Assembly (NCBI RefSeq): GCF_026278245.1 | Contig: NZ_CP111079.1 | Location: forward strand, 994,501 to 1,058,500 | Origin: Pontibacter kalidii | GTDB taxonomy: Bacteria > Bacteroidota > Bacteroidia > Cytophagales > Hymenobacteraceae | Direction: 5' to 3' | Length of the DNA stretch: 64,000 nucleotides | Shown here: piece by piece, positions 17,635 to 25,842 of the stretch | Numbering within the stretch: position 1 is the first letter of the stretch | Layout of the letters: every line of letters begins with the position of its first letter | Translations under genes and position numbers: made by a program | Notes under the pieces: model-generated | Told to the model about the DNA's origin: nothing | What the model saw: the letters and a program-made list of their open reading frames with translations, nothing else | Database searches by the model: none

Positions 17635-18114
17635 ATGCTTTTAGTAGAGAAGACAAGGGGTAACTTGGCAGATGCCTCCATAGGTGACCTGCTGATTGAT
17701 TTCTTGGATCTTGATTGGTTTGACACGGGCAAAACCACTTTGCGGAAGAGAACCCGGGCAGGCCAGGAGGTAGGCATCCGCAAAGACACGACTCCGCTGG
17801 AGGACGGCGACATCCTGTACCTGGACGAGGAGCAGGCGATTGTGGTCAACATCCTGCCCTGCGAGTGCATTGTGTTCAAGCCAGGCAATTTTAAAGATAT
17901 GGGTACAGTATGCTTTGAGATAGGCAACAAGCACATCCCCATCTTCATCAATGAGGAGGCAGAGGTGCTGGTGGAGTTTGAGCAGCCGCTGTACCGGTTG
18001 CTGGAGCGCTCCGGGTATGAGCCGCGGCGGGAGGTAAGAAAGCTGTTAAAAACACATGCGCTGCGCGTGCGCAAGCATGAAAGCAGCTACAACAGAAAAA
18101 TCACCATCAAATAA
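17635..18114 (+). CDS. ureE: Urease nickel chaperone UreE, first paralogue (module 1)
   Basis: A 159-residue UreE. The N-terminal peptide-binding domain shows TLRKRTRAGQEVGIRKD and LEDGDILYL. The metal domain keeps GNKH, with H100 as the conserved nickel ligand. The His-rich tail of classical UreE is missing and the C-terminus is basic instead. A Cys-Glu-Cys at 76-78 lies where most UreE proteins have no cysteine pair, so it may add a metal site. It would deliver nickel to the UreDFG-apourease complex in the cytoplasm. It starts 57 bases after ureC and 9 bases before ureF. Its 3' end lies in a 209-bp tract identical to module 2. Confidence 0.93.
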   Translation: MLLVEKTRGNLADASIGDLLIDFLDLDWFDTGKTTLRKRTRAGQEVGIRKDTTPLEDGDILYLDEEQAIVVNILPCECIVFKPGNFKDMGTVCFEIGNKHIPIFINEEAEVLVEFEQPLYRLLERSGYEPRREVRKLLKTHALRVRKHESSYNRKITIK

Positions 18115-18123
18115 GGTACGCTT

Positions 18124-18810
18124 ATGCAGCCATTGTTAACCCTGCTCCAAATCAATGATTCCATGTTCCCGATCGGGAGCTTCACCCATTCCTATGGGCT
18201 GGAGTCTTACGTGAGCCAAGGCATTGTGAAAGATACGGCTTCGGCTACCGTGTATGCGGAAAACATGCTGCGCCATAATATCTACTACAACGATGCCGCT
18301 TTTCTGCAGATGGCCTGGAGGCTGCTGGAAGCCAGGAAGCCGGCGCGGGAGTTCCAGAAGCTGGATGAGTTGATCACCGCGCTCAAGGCTCCGTCTGAGA
18401 TCCGGACGGCCAGCAAGAAACTGGCCATCCGTTTTCTGAAACTGACCCAGACGTTGCACCCGGTCAAGCGCTGCAGTAACTACCTGTCCAAAGTTCAGGA
18501 GGGCAAGCTGCACGGGCATTATGCGGTGGCCTTTGCCATGTATGCGCACGCCCACGGCATCACGATGCAGGACGCCTTGCTTGCCTTCTATTATAACATG
18601 CTCAACGGCATCGTGACCAACTGCGCCAAGCTGGTACCCATCAGCCAGAACGACGCGCAGAAAATTCTGTTCGATTTGCAGCCCATCATCAAGCAATTGG
18701 TGGAGGAGCAGGAGGATCTGGACGAGTCGCTGGTGGGGCTGTGTTGTATCGGCCAGGAGATCCGCTGCATGCAGCACGAGAAGCAATACTCAAGACTGTA
18801 CATTTCCTAA
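18124..18810 (+). CDS. ureF: Urease accessory protein UreF (module 1)
   Basis: A 228-residue all-helical UreF. The family start LLTLLQINDSMFPIGSFTHSYGLESYV is clear, and the C-terminus carries the conserved CIGQEIRCMQHEKQYSRLYIS. UreF bridges UreD and UreG in the maturation complex and gates GTP hydrolysis by UreG. It starts 9 bases after ureE and ends 24 bases before ureG. The C-terminal part and the spacer are nearly identical in DNA to module 2. Confidence 0.95.
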   Translation: MQPLLTLLQINDSMFPIGSFTHSYGLESYVSQGIVKDTASATVYAENMLRHNIYYNDAAFLQMAWRLLEARKPAREFQKLDELITALKAPSEIRTASKKLAIRFLKLTQTLHPVKRCSNYLSKVQEGKLHGHYAVAFAMYAHAHGITMQDALLAFYYNMLNGIVTNCAKLVPISQNDAQKILFDLQPIIKQLVEEQEDLDESLVGLCCIGQEIRCMQHEKQYSRLYIS

Positions 18811-18834
18811 AGACATAATTTAAACAGACACTTT

Positions 18835-19461
18835 ATGCCAAAAAAACATGTACGCATAGGGGTGGCAGGGCCGGTAGGCTCTGGTAAGACGGCTTTGATA
18901 GAAAGGCTGACCCGAAAGATGGGAGAGGAGTACAGCATCTGCGTGGTGACCAACGACATTTATACCCGGGAGGATGCTGATTTCCTGATCAAGAACTCCA
19001 GCTTGCCCGCTGACCGCATCATTGGGGTGGAGACGGGCGGCTGCCCGCACACCGCGATCCGGGAAGATGCTTCGATGAACATTGAGGCGGTGGAAGAGTT
19101 GGTGGAGCGCCACCCGGACACCGAGATCGTATTTGTGGAGAGCGGCGGCGACAATATATCAGCTACTTTCAGCCCGGATTTGGCTGACGTAACCATCTTC
19201 GTGATCGATGTGGCCGAGGGCGACAAGATGCCCCGCAAGGGCGGCCCGGGCATCACGCGCTCCGATCTGCTGATCATCAACAAAACAGACCTGGCTCCTT
19301 ACGTGAACGCAGACCTGGCCATGATGGAGCGGGATTCGAAGAAGATGCGGGGCGAGCGTCCGTTCATCTTCACCAACCTGATGAAGCTGGAGGGCCTCGA
19401 GGAGGTGATCCAGTGGATTAAGACCTATGCTTTGCTAGAAAAAGAGGAGGAACATGCTTAA
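18835..19461 (+). CDS. ureG: Urease accessory GTPase UreG (module 1)
   Basis: A 208-residue SIMIBI-class GTPase. The P-loop GPVGSGKT is at residues 12-19, the nickel site C70-P71-H72 lies in TGGCPH, and the guanine-recognition INKTD follows later. A UreG dimer carries one nickel between the two CPH motifs and hands it to urease on GTP hydrolysis. It differs from the module 2 protein at only a few positions, mainly residues 3-4. It overlaps ureD by 8 bases. A GAGGAGGAAC sequence just before the ureD start may serve as its ribosome-binding site. Confidence 0.97.
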   Translation: MPKKHVRIGVAGPVGSGKTALIERLTRKMGEEYSICVVTNDIYTREDADFLIKNSSLPADRIIGVETGGCPHTAIREDASMNIEAVEELVERHPDTEIVFVESGGDNISATFSPDLADVTIFVIDVAEGDKMPRKGGPGITRSDLLIINKTDLAPYVNADLAMMERDSKKMRGERPFIFTNLMKLEGLEEVIQWIKTYALLEKEEEHA

Positions 19462-20455
19462 AAGTACCATCAATATTAGCGCAGAGAGGGAAGGAAAGCT
19501 GACGCTGCTGAAAGAAAGCAGCTATAATGTACCCTATAAGGTAATCCATTATGGTTCCCGGCATCTGCACGAGCACTTAGAGCTTATCCTGATGAGTTCC
19601 TCTCCGGGTATTATGGATGGCGATGAGGTTGATATCCGGGTGAATGTGCATGAGGGCGCACATCTGAAGCTCTTCACACAGTCGTTCAACAAGCTGCACC
19701 CGATGGAGAAAGGCGCCGTGCAAAGAACACATGTGCAGGTAAAGCAGAATGGCGTCTTCAGGTTTATCCCTCTCCCGATCATCCCTTTTGCAAAGTCTGA
19801 CTTCAAGACTAGCAATGAAATCCATTTGGATGAAAGCGCCACGCTGATCTGGGGGGACATCCTTGCCTCGGGGCGGGTGCATTCGGGGGAGTCGTTTGAG
19901 TTCACGCGCCTGCACGTTGTCACCAAAGTATACTGCAACAAAAAGCTCGTGCTGCTGGATAACCAGTTGCTGGAGCCGGCCAGGCAGCCCATGAGTTCCA
20001 TCGTTTTCTATGAGGGCTATACCCACCAGGCCACCTTGATCTATGTGTCTCCCTTTGCCGAGGAACTGAAGGCTGAACTGGACGAGATCCTGGTTGAGAA
20101 GTATGAGCAGATTGACTTCGGCTTTACGCAATGTGCGCCAAATGCCGTCATGCTGCGCGCTATGGGATACGAAGGCGCCATGCTACATGACTGGCTAAGC
20201 GCCATGGGGCAGTTGTGCTGGCAGTTTACGAAGTATAAGCAAGGGGTGGAACAAAGCGAGCCTGAGGAAGAGCAAGTTACTTTGCCACGTGTGGTGGAAG
20301 CAGAACCTGTTGCTACTAAACAGACGAAGCGCAGCGGTACAAGACGCATAAAAAAAGTAGTAACAGCAAATGGTGCAACCAGAAAGACCATTGCTGCTGC
20401 TGAGGTACCAGCTGAAGAAACACTTCCTGAAGCCGCAGCGGTGATAGAGAAATAA
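19454..20455 (+). CDS. ureD: Urease accessory protein UreD/UreH with extended tail (module 1)
   Basis: A 333-residue UreD. The beta-helical body (residues about 1-265) shows [43 protein letters not shown] and the C-terminal [14 protein letters not shown]. UreD forms the tunnel by which nickel passes from UreG to the urease active site. The last 60 residues are low-complexity: acidic first (SEPEEEQ), then Lys/Arg-rich ([13 protein letters not shown]), then Ala/Glu-rich. Module 2 has a shorter and different tail. The overlap with ureG by 8 bases suggests coupling. Confidence 0.92.
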   Translation: MLKSTINISAEREGKLTLLKESSYNVPYKVIHYGSRHLHEHLELILMSSSPGIMDGDEVDIRVNVHEGAHLKLFTQSFNKLHPMEKGAVQRTHVQVKQNGVFRFIPLPIIPFAKSDFKTSNEIHLDESATLIWGDILASGRVHSGESFEFTRLHVVTKVYCNKKLVLLDNQLLEPARQPMSSIVFYEGYTHQATLIYVSPFAEELKAELDEILVEKYEQIDFGFTQCAPNAVMLRAMGYEGAMLHDWLSAMGQLCWQFTKYKQGVEQSEPEEEQVTLPRVVEAEPVATKQTKRSGTRRIKKVVTANGATRKTIAAAEVPAEETLPEAAAVIEK

Positions 20456-20479
20456 GGAGAAGCCGGAGCAAGAGAAGCC

Positions 20480-20824
20480 ATGCACGAAATTTCGATCGTA
20501 CGGACCGTCTTTGAAACGCTACAGGAAACGTACCCGGACAAGTTCGAGCGGATCACGAAAGTGCAGATAGAGGCGGGGCTGCTCAGCAACATCCAGCCCA
20601 TCCTGATACAAAACGCCTTTGAAGCCCTGATCATGGAGGAGCCGGCGCTGGCCGATATCGAGCTGGAGGTGCTTCTACTGCCCATCATCGCCCACTGCGA
20701 GGCCTGCGATAAAGACTTTGAGGTGGTGCGCCACAAGTTCGTGTGCGCCTGCGGCACTCCCTCCAAGAACATTATACAGGGGGAGGAGCTGCAGATCAGC
20801 CAGGTTGAATTCTTAGAGAAGTAA
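20480..20824 (+). CDS. hypA: Nickel metallochaperone HypA (module 1)
   Basis: A 114-residue HypA. The N-terminal MHEISIV supplies the nickel ligands His2 and Glu3. The zinc site has CEAC and then CAC, which is one residue tighter than the usual CxxC second pair. HypA normally loads nickel into [NiFe]-hydrogenase and, in Helicobacter pylori, also into urease through UreE. Here it lies inside the urease operon and no hydrogenase gene is in the window, so urease is the likely client. It is 25 bases before hypB. Confidence 0.93.
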   Translation: MHEISIVRTVFETLQETYPDKFERITKVQIEAGLLSNIQPILIQNAFEALIMEEPALADIELEVLLLPIIAHCEACDKDFEVVRHKFVCACGTPSKNIIQGEELQISQVEFLEK

Positions 20825-20849
20825 CTACAAGACATAACCTATAAACGAT

Positions 20850-21566
20850 ATGAGTACACCATCCACGCCGAAGAGTAACCGAATGCCCGTAGGTTCCGTG
20901 CAGTGCGACAATACCACGCTGAACCTGCTGAAGGCAAATGACTTTGTGGCCAAGGCCATCCGCGAGAAACTGTCGGACGTGCTGGTGATCAACGTATGCT
21001 CCTCGCCGGGAAGCGGCAAGACCACCCTGATGCAGGAGACAGGCAAGCGCCTGAGCGACAAATTGAACCTGGCCGTGCTGGTGGGTGACCCGGAAACGGA
21101 CCGCGACGCGGTACGCATGAAAGAAGTGGGCATCAACGCCCTGCAGATCGTGACCGGGGGCATGTGCCACATCGAGGCGCAGATGATCCTGCAGGCCCTC
21201 GACCACATTGATTTGACGGGCGTGGACCTGCTCTTCATCGAGAACGTGGGGAACCTGGTGTGTCCCGCTGCCTTCGACCTGGGTGAGGACATCCGGGTGA
21301 CGGTGCTGGCCGCCACCGAGGGCGACGACAAGCCCAAGAAGTACCCGCGCATGTTCCTCACGAGCGAGCTGATGGTTATCTCCAAAGCAGACTTGCTGCC
21401 CTACGTGCCTTTTTCAGTGGAGGCCGTTACGAAGGATGCCCGGGAAGTGAACCCCACTATTGAGGTAATGACCATCAGTAGCCTGAAAGGGGATGGTATT
21501 GACCAATGGTGTGACTGGCTGTTGACAAAAGTAGCAGAAAAGAAAGCCAAGCTGGCCACGACCTGA
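20850..21566 (+). CDS. hypB: Nickel-handling GTPase HypB (module 1)
   Basis: A 238-residue GTPase. The P-loop SSPGSGKTT is at about residues 51-59. The Cys-His metal site of the G domain is in TGGMCHIEAQ, and SKADLLPY provides guanine specificity. The N-terminal His-rich or CxxCGC nickel-store sequences of some HypB proteins are absent, as in Helicobacter pylori HypB. It works with HypA to release nickel on GTP hydrolysis. It is 6 bases before the second UreE paralogue, which places all nickel-delivery genes on one transcript. Confidence 0.95.
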   Translation: MSTPSTPKSNRMPVGSVQCDNTTLNLLKANDFVAKAIREKLSDVLVINVCSSPGSGKTTLMQETGKRLSDKLNLAVLVGDPETDRDAVRMKEVGINALQIVTGGMCHIEAQMILQALDHIDLTGVDLLFIENVGNLVCPAAFDLGEDIRVTVLAATEGDDKPKKYPRMFLTSELMVISKADLLPYVPFSVEAVTKDAREVNPTIEVMTISSLKGDGIDQWCDWLLTKVAEKKAKLATT

Positions 21567-21572
21567 GACGGC

Positions 21573-22058
21573 ATGGCTACTAACTCATCGCTGCTGACAG
21601 AGCCCCTTGTTGTAACGCAGGCGCTTGCTAAAGATCAGGATTTGAGTGGCCGAACGATTGACTTTTTTGAGATAGAGTGGTACGAGGCCTCCAAGTCGCG
21701 GATGAAAAAGAAGACGCAGAAAGGCGTAGAGGTGCTGGTCGAAAAGTCGCACAGAAGCGCCCTAGAAGACGGGGACTTGCTATACTTGTCGGATGAGCGC
21801 GCAATCCTACTGAAGATAAAGCCCTGCGATTGCGTGGTGCTGCGGCCCCAAAGCCTGCAGGAAATAGGTACCATCTGTTTCGAGATCGGCAACAAGCACG
21901 TGCCCATTTTTTTGACCGACGAGAACGAGGTATGTGTCGCCTACGACGCCCTGCTGTACCAGCTGTTGCTGAGCGGACGTTTCAAGGTGGAAATAGAGGA
22001 GCGGGTGCTGCACCCCTCCCAGATGATCAAGGCCTATGGCAACAAGCGTCTGAAGTAA
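21573..22058 (+). CDS. Second UreE-like nickel chaperone (module 1)
   Basis: A 161-residue paralogue of the UreE at 17635. It keeps the layout SRMKKKTQKG (peptide-binding domain), LEDGDLLYL, Cys-Asp-Cys at 85-87 and GNKH with H109. Sequence outside these motifs is very different from the first UreE, and the basic tail is replaced by a short VLHPSQMIKAYGN end. It follows hypB by 6 bases. The likely roles are a UreE-UreE2 mixed dimer or an adaptor that receives nickel from HypA/HypB. These are inferences from position and motifs. Confidence 0.85.
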   Translation: MATNSSLLTEPLVVTQALAKDQDLSGRTIDFFEIEWYEASKSRMKKKTQKGVEVLVEKSHRSALEDGDLLYLSDERAILLKIKPCDCVVLRPQSLQEIGTICFEIGNKHVPIFLTDENEVCVAYDALLYQLLLSGRFKVEIEERVLHPSQMIKAYGNKRLK

Positions 22059-22126
22059 AGGGCAGTGGCGCTGTATCACCACGGTCCCTTTTATTAAGGT
22101 GATGTCAGGTATACTTTAGAAGATTG

Positions 22127-22172
22127 AAAAGCAGGCTGTCCCTTTTGTTTCGGCAGGAGCAGTCTGCCTTTT
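22127..22172 (+). terminator. Probable terminator of the first urease operon
   Basis: AAAAG and CAGGCTG (22127-22138) pair with CAGTCTG and CTTTT (22160-22172) with one bulged base, forming an imperfect 12-bp stem that ends in a T4 run. It lies 69 bases after the second ureE gene and before the transporter genes. Confidence 0.55.
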
Positions 22173-22218
22173 AACATTTAACCCGAGTTTCGATAAGTAC
22201 ATAAACTGAAAAGCTTTT

Positions 22219-22296
22219 ACCCATCCCTAACCCCTCCCAAGAGGGGAACTTTGAGCAAAACACGTGATTCCCCTCCTGTGAGGGGCAGGGGTGGGT
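22219..22296. repeat. Long inverted repeat (intergenic hairpin element)
   Basis: The left arm (22219-22248) and right arm (22268-22296) are imperfect reverse complements. Each contains its own CCCCTC/GAGGGG mini-hairpin, and the outer ends are ACCCATCCC and GGGGTGGGT. Elements of this kind are spread between genes in Bacteroidota and can fold into stable RNA. Here it separates the urease genes from the transporter genes and may limit read-through. Module 2 lacks it. Confidence 0.65.
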
Positions 22297-22412
22297 GAAG
22301 CGCAACTTGAGTTATTTTATATTTTGAACTTAAACGATAGCTCCGTACGATGGTCTCAAGAGGAAGCACACAGTTATTTTGCGAAAGGCGCATATCGCTT
22401 TTGAACGGAAAA

Positions 22413-23426
22413 ATGGCCTCCCATTTGGCTGTAGTTCTAAGTGCCTGCCTGCTCCTCCTGAGTGCGTGCAATAGCGGAAACGGTGAAAGTATGGTAGCGG
22501 ATGGCGCTATCGTGGTAACGGATATTCGGGGGAAGGAGGTGCGGCTGAGTGAACCGGCCGATCGGGTGATTGTGCTGTATCAAGGCGCCCTGGATGGCAT
22601 GTACATGCTGCATGCGGAGCATACCGTGGTAGGCATTCAAAATAACATTTACACAAACCCTGTGTCCTTCAAGTATTTCAGCAAACTGGACCCGCGCATC
22701 GCCAGAAAAGAGCTTCCGGCTCCGGGCAACTGGGAAACCTCCACCAACATTGAAAGCATACTGGCGCTCAAACCGGATCTGGTGATCATCGCCTCCGGGC
22801 AGACGGATGCCATTCGCTTGCTTGAAGATTTAGGAATTCAGGTATTTGCGGTGTCGCCCCAGAATAACGCGCAATTGTTTGAGGAAATAGAAAGCATCGG
22901 CAAGCTGACCGGCACCTCGGAGCGGGCAAAGGAATTGCTGGCCTATACCCGTGCAAAGCTGGACGAGATCCGGGAGGCAACAAAGCACATAGAGCACAAG
23001 AAGTCGGTGTACTATGCCTGGTCGGGGGGGCGAATATACGCCACTTCGGGGCAGAACAGCCGCATGAACGAGTGCTTTGAACTGGCAGGGGTACGAAACG
23101 CCTGCACCTTTGCCATAGACCAGCCCAATATCAACCCGGAAACCCTGATTTCGTGGGACCCTGACCTGATTCTGCTTTGGAGCACAAACCCGCAGGAGCT
23201 TTATAACAAAAAGGAATTGTCGGTGCTGAAAGCTGTCAAGAACAAAAATGTGCACGTGCTGGAGCCGCCATTTTTCTACGACCCGCATACCCTCAAAATT
23301 ATGTATGCCGCTATAGAACTGCATAATGTCTGCTATGGCGAAAATGAGAACTTCGATCTGGTAGAGAACCGAAGGGAGATCATGACGAATCTGTATGGAG
23401 CCAAAGCTACTGCGCTACTCGAATGA
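22413..23426 (+). CDS. Metal-chelate binding lipoprotein of an ABC importer (module 1)
   Basis: A 337-residue periplasmic-binding protein of the FecB/BtuF class. The frame is open from 22350. The ATG at 22413 gives a proper lipoprotein signal (SACLLLLSAC) and exactly the same length as the module 2 copy. The body shows DIRGKEVRLSEPADRVIVLYQGALDGMYML, LKPDLVII, YYAWSGGRIYATSGQNSRM and FFYDPHTLKIM. The class binds iron, haem, cobalamin or nickel-chelate. Nickel is proposed here only because the importer sits directly after urease and hyp genes in both modules. It overlaps the permease gene by 4 bases. Confidence 0.88.
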   Translation: MASHLAVVLSACLLLLSACNSGNGESMVADGAIVVTDIRGKEVRLSEPADRVIVLYQGALDGMYMLHAEHTVVGIQNNIYTNPVSFKYFSKLDPRIARKELPAPGNWETSTNIESILALKPDLVIIASGQTDAIRLLEDLGIQVFAVSPQNNAQLFEEIESIGKLTGTSERAKELLAYTRAKLDEIREATKHIEHKKSVYYAWSGGRIYATSGQNSRMNECFELAGVRNACTFAIDQPNINPETLISWDPDLILLWSTNPQELYNKKELSVLKAVKNKNVHVLEPPFFYDPHTLKIMYAAIELHNVCYGENENFDLVENRREIMTNLYGAKATALLE

Positions 23427-24430
23427 GGAAAGCCCTGACCGCCTTTCTGATTTACGGCTTGCCCATCCCGCTGCTGCTGTATTCGCTGACGGTGGGCCCG
23501 TCGCAGGGGCTGGTACTGGCTGACTATTGGGATTGGGGCAAGGCTGCGCTGACCGGCGATATTGAGGAAGGCTCCCCCAGGTTATACATGCTCAACAACA
23601 TCATCGAGAATGTGCGCCTTCCGAGGGTGATGCTCACCTTTATCATAGGGGCGGGGCTGGCCTCATCCGGAGGAGCCCTGCAGGGCATTTTCCGGAACCC
23701 GCTGGTTGACCCCTATGTGCTGGGCATTTCCTCGGGCTCGGCGTTCGGGGCCGCGCTGGCGATTGCTTTCCCGCTGTTTCACATCAACGTGATGGCTTTT
23801 GTGCTGGGCATCGTCTCTGTAATTATGACCTACTCCTTCGCCTTCAGTAACAGCAGGTCTTCTATTGTAGCGGTTATACTTTCGGGCATGATTGTGTCGG
23901 GTATCTTTACAGCCTCTCTAACGGTGGTGCAGTACATCAGCGACCCTTACAAACTGCAGGCCATTGTGCAATGGACCATGGGCAACCTGCACCACGCCTC
24001 CTGGGACAAACTCAACACGGCCGCCCTGCCGGTGGGGGTAGGGATCGTGGGCATGTACCTCATGCGCTGGCGCCTGAACCTGCTGGCCTTGGGAGAAGAG
24101 GAGGCAAAGGCCGTTGGCGTGAACCCCACAGCCGACAAGGCGGTATTAGTAAGCCTGGCTACCCTAACTACTTCCACATCGGTGGCGGCGGCTGGTGTCA
24201 TTAGCATGTATGGCCTGTTTATACCGCACCTCACCCGCATGATGGTCGGACCGGATAACCGCAAGGCCATGCCCGCCAATATTCTCTTCGGTGGGTCATT
24301 CCTGGTCATCATCGACAATTTCTCCCGCTCTCTCATGGAGTTCGAGATCCCGATCGGCATCTTCACCATGCTGCTGGGGGCGCCTTTCTTTCTCTTTCTA
24401 ATGAAGAAAAATAAAATCAACTGGGTATGA
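23423..24430 (+). CDS. FecCD-type ABC permease (module 1)
   Basis: A 335-residue inner-membrane permease with about 10 hydrophobic segments. Family motifs include RLPRVMLTFIIGAGLASSGGALQGIFRNPLVDPYVLGISSGSAFGAALA and GLFIPHLTRMMVGPDNR. The cytoplasmic loop that contacts the ATPase lies near GEEEAKAVGV. It is fused by 4-base overlaps to the binding protein before it and the ATPase after it, so the three form one importer. The transported metal or chelate is not shown by the sequence. Confidence 0.93.
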   Translation: MRKALTAFLIYGLPIPLLLYSLTVGPSQGLVLADYWDWGKAALTGDIEEGSPRLYMLNNIIENVRLPRVMLTFIIGAGLASSGGALQGIFRNPLVDPYVLGISSGSAFGAALAIAFPLFHINVMAFVLGIVSVIMTYSFAFSNSRSSIVAVILSGMIVSGIFTASLTVVQYISDPYKLQAIVQWTMGNLHHASWDKLNTAALPVGVGIVGMYLMRWRLNLLALGEEEAKAVGVNPTADKAVLVSLATLTTSTSVAAAGVISMYGLFIPHLTRMMVGPDNRKAMPANILFGGSFLVIIDNFSRSLMEFEIPIGIFTMLLGAPFFLFLMKKNKINWV

Positions 24431-25206
24431 CAGAAGCGGCGATAGAAGTAAACAACCTCAGCTTTGGATATGGGAACACGCCCATACTGGAGCAAGTACG
24501 GGTGGCCTTCCCGGCCAACAGCTTTTCGGTGCTGCTTGGCCGGAACGGTAGTGGCAAGTCTACGCTCTTCAACATCATGGCAGGCCTGCAGAAGTACCAG
24601 CAAGGCTCCGTGAAACTGATGGGGAAGGAGCGAAGCAAAATGTCTTTCTCGGACTGCGCCCGTGTGCTTGGTTTCCTGCCCCAGTTCCATAAGTCGGTGT
24701 TCCCGTTTAAGGTAAAAGACGTGGTCCTGACCGGGAGAGCCGCTTTCTCCGCCTTCAGCCCCAGAAAAAGTGACATGGATAAGGTAGGGCAGGCCATCGA
24801 GGAACTAGGCATCAGCCACCTAGCCGAGAGGCCCTATACGGAGCTGTCGGGCGGAGAGCAGCAGTTGGTTATGATCGCGCGGGTGTTGGTGCAGAACCCA
24901 CGCATCATACTTCTGGACGAGCCCACCAACCACCTCGACATCTACTACCAGACCTACGTGCTGGAGAAACTCCAGAAACTGACGGAAAACAACCTGACGG
25001 TCATTGCCATCATGCACGACCCGAATATGGCTTTCCTGTATGCAGACCATTGCTATTTTATGAAAGATAGAACAGTGGTAACGCCGGGCGAGGCTTTTGA
25101 CTACTCCACAGGGGCATTTCTGGAGTACGTGTATGATGTTCGCTTTACCATGGTGCAGGTGAATGACAAAATGATGGTGCTACCCGGTAGCTGTAGCCAA
25201 TATTGA
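24427..25206 (+). CDS. FecE-type ABC transporter ATPase (module 1)
   Basis: A 259-residue ATPase. Walker A is GRNGSGKS, the Q-loop lies in FLPQFHKSVFPF, the signature is LSGGEQQ, Walker B is IILLDEP, and the switch His follows in IAIMHDPN. It energises the permease encoded by the overlapping gene upstream. The C-terminal part diverges from the module 2 ATPase. It ends the first module. The next 635 bases hold no clear gene. Confidence 0.93.
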   Translation: MTEAAIEVNNLSFGYGNTPILEQVRVAFPANSFSVLLGRNGSGKSTLFNIMAGLQKYQQGSVKLMGKERSKMSFSDCARVLGFLPQFHKSVFPFKVKDVVLTGRAAFSAFSPRKSDMDKVGQAIEELGISHLAERPYTELSGGEQQLVMIARVLVQNPRIILLDEPTNHLDIYYQTYVLEKLQKLTENNLTVIAIMHDPNMAFLYADHCYFMKDRTVVTPGEAFDYSTGAFLEYVYDVRFTMVQVNDKMMVLPGSCSQY

Positions 25207-25842
25207 AAATGAAAAGAATACACCTGTTTGAGTTTAAAGACTTCCAATGGTTTTTAAATTGGATAAGAATATGTTTGCCCAAATGATGGTGGTGATATCC
25301 TTAATCAGTGTGTAACAAGTTCTCAGACACAAGCCCGATCCTCCTTTACACACTTCCCTGTACAATTTCCAACAACAAGAAGTATAATTGCTCAAGAAAG
25401 GCCTCCCGCAAACTGTTGCAATTCCACAGGCTTGTTGTAGTAAAGGCTGTAATCTCTAGACTTTTTGTAAAAATATGAGATTCGTATTGTGATTTATTTA
25501 GATAGCCTCTCTGTTCACCTTAATAGGCTTTTTTCTGCACTCTCGTCACCATTGCGACTCCATGACGTACAACTACTAGAAGCTTTTACTAGAAGCTTTC
25601 ATTGCGTTCCGCGAACCTACACTACCTTCATTTGCACGGGCTGCCAAAAAGGTCTGATTTGTTTAACTGATACTACTGTTACTATCACCTTAAGTAACAG
25701 CATTTAATTCATTCAAAATTGGCCATATCCCGGTCAAAAGCCCCTCTCCGTTGACTCTTTAGGAGCCTGATAGCAGCTAATTCTTAAGTAAAAGCTTATT
25801 TCCCCAAAAAACAGAAGATCTGTACCTGACATATTAACTATC
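25207..25842. other. Gap with a short direct repeat
   Basis: About 635 AT-rich bases follow the transporter. A 12-base unit, ACTAGAAGCTTT, is repeated at 25575-25586 and 25588-25599. A frame at 25489-25707 has no protein-like features and is not called. No terminator with a good stem and T-tract was seen directly after the ATPase gene. Confidence 0.45.

Noticed and set aside
22059..22412. Cobalamin riboswitch before the FecCD/BtuC-like importer
   Set aside because: No B12-box-like sequence or the long multi-stem layout is present. The region is explained by a terminator and an intergenic inverted repeat.
25489..25707. Small plus-strand frame after module 1
   Set aside because: It includes the short direct repeat at 25575-25599 and has no recognisable features or ribosome-binding site.
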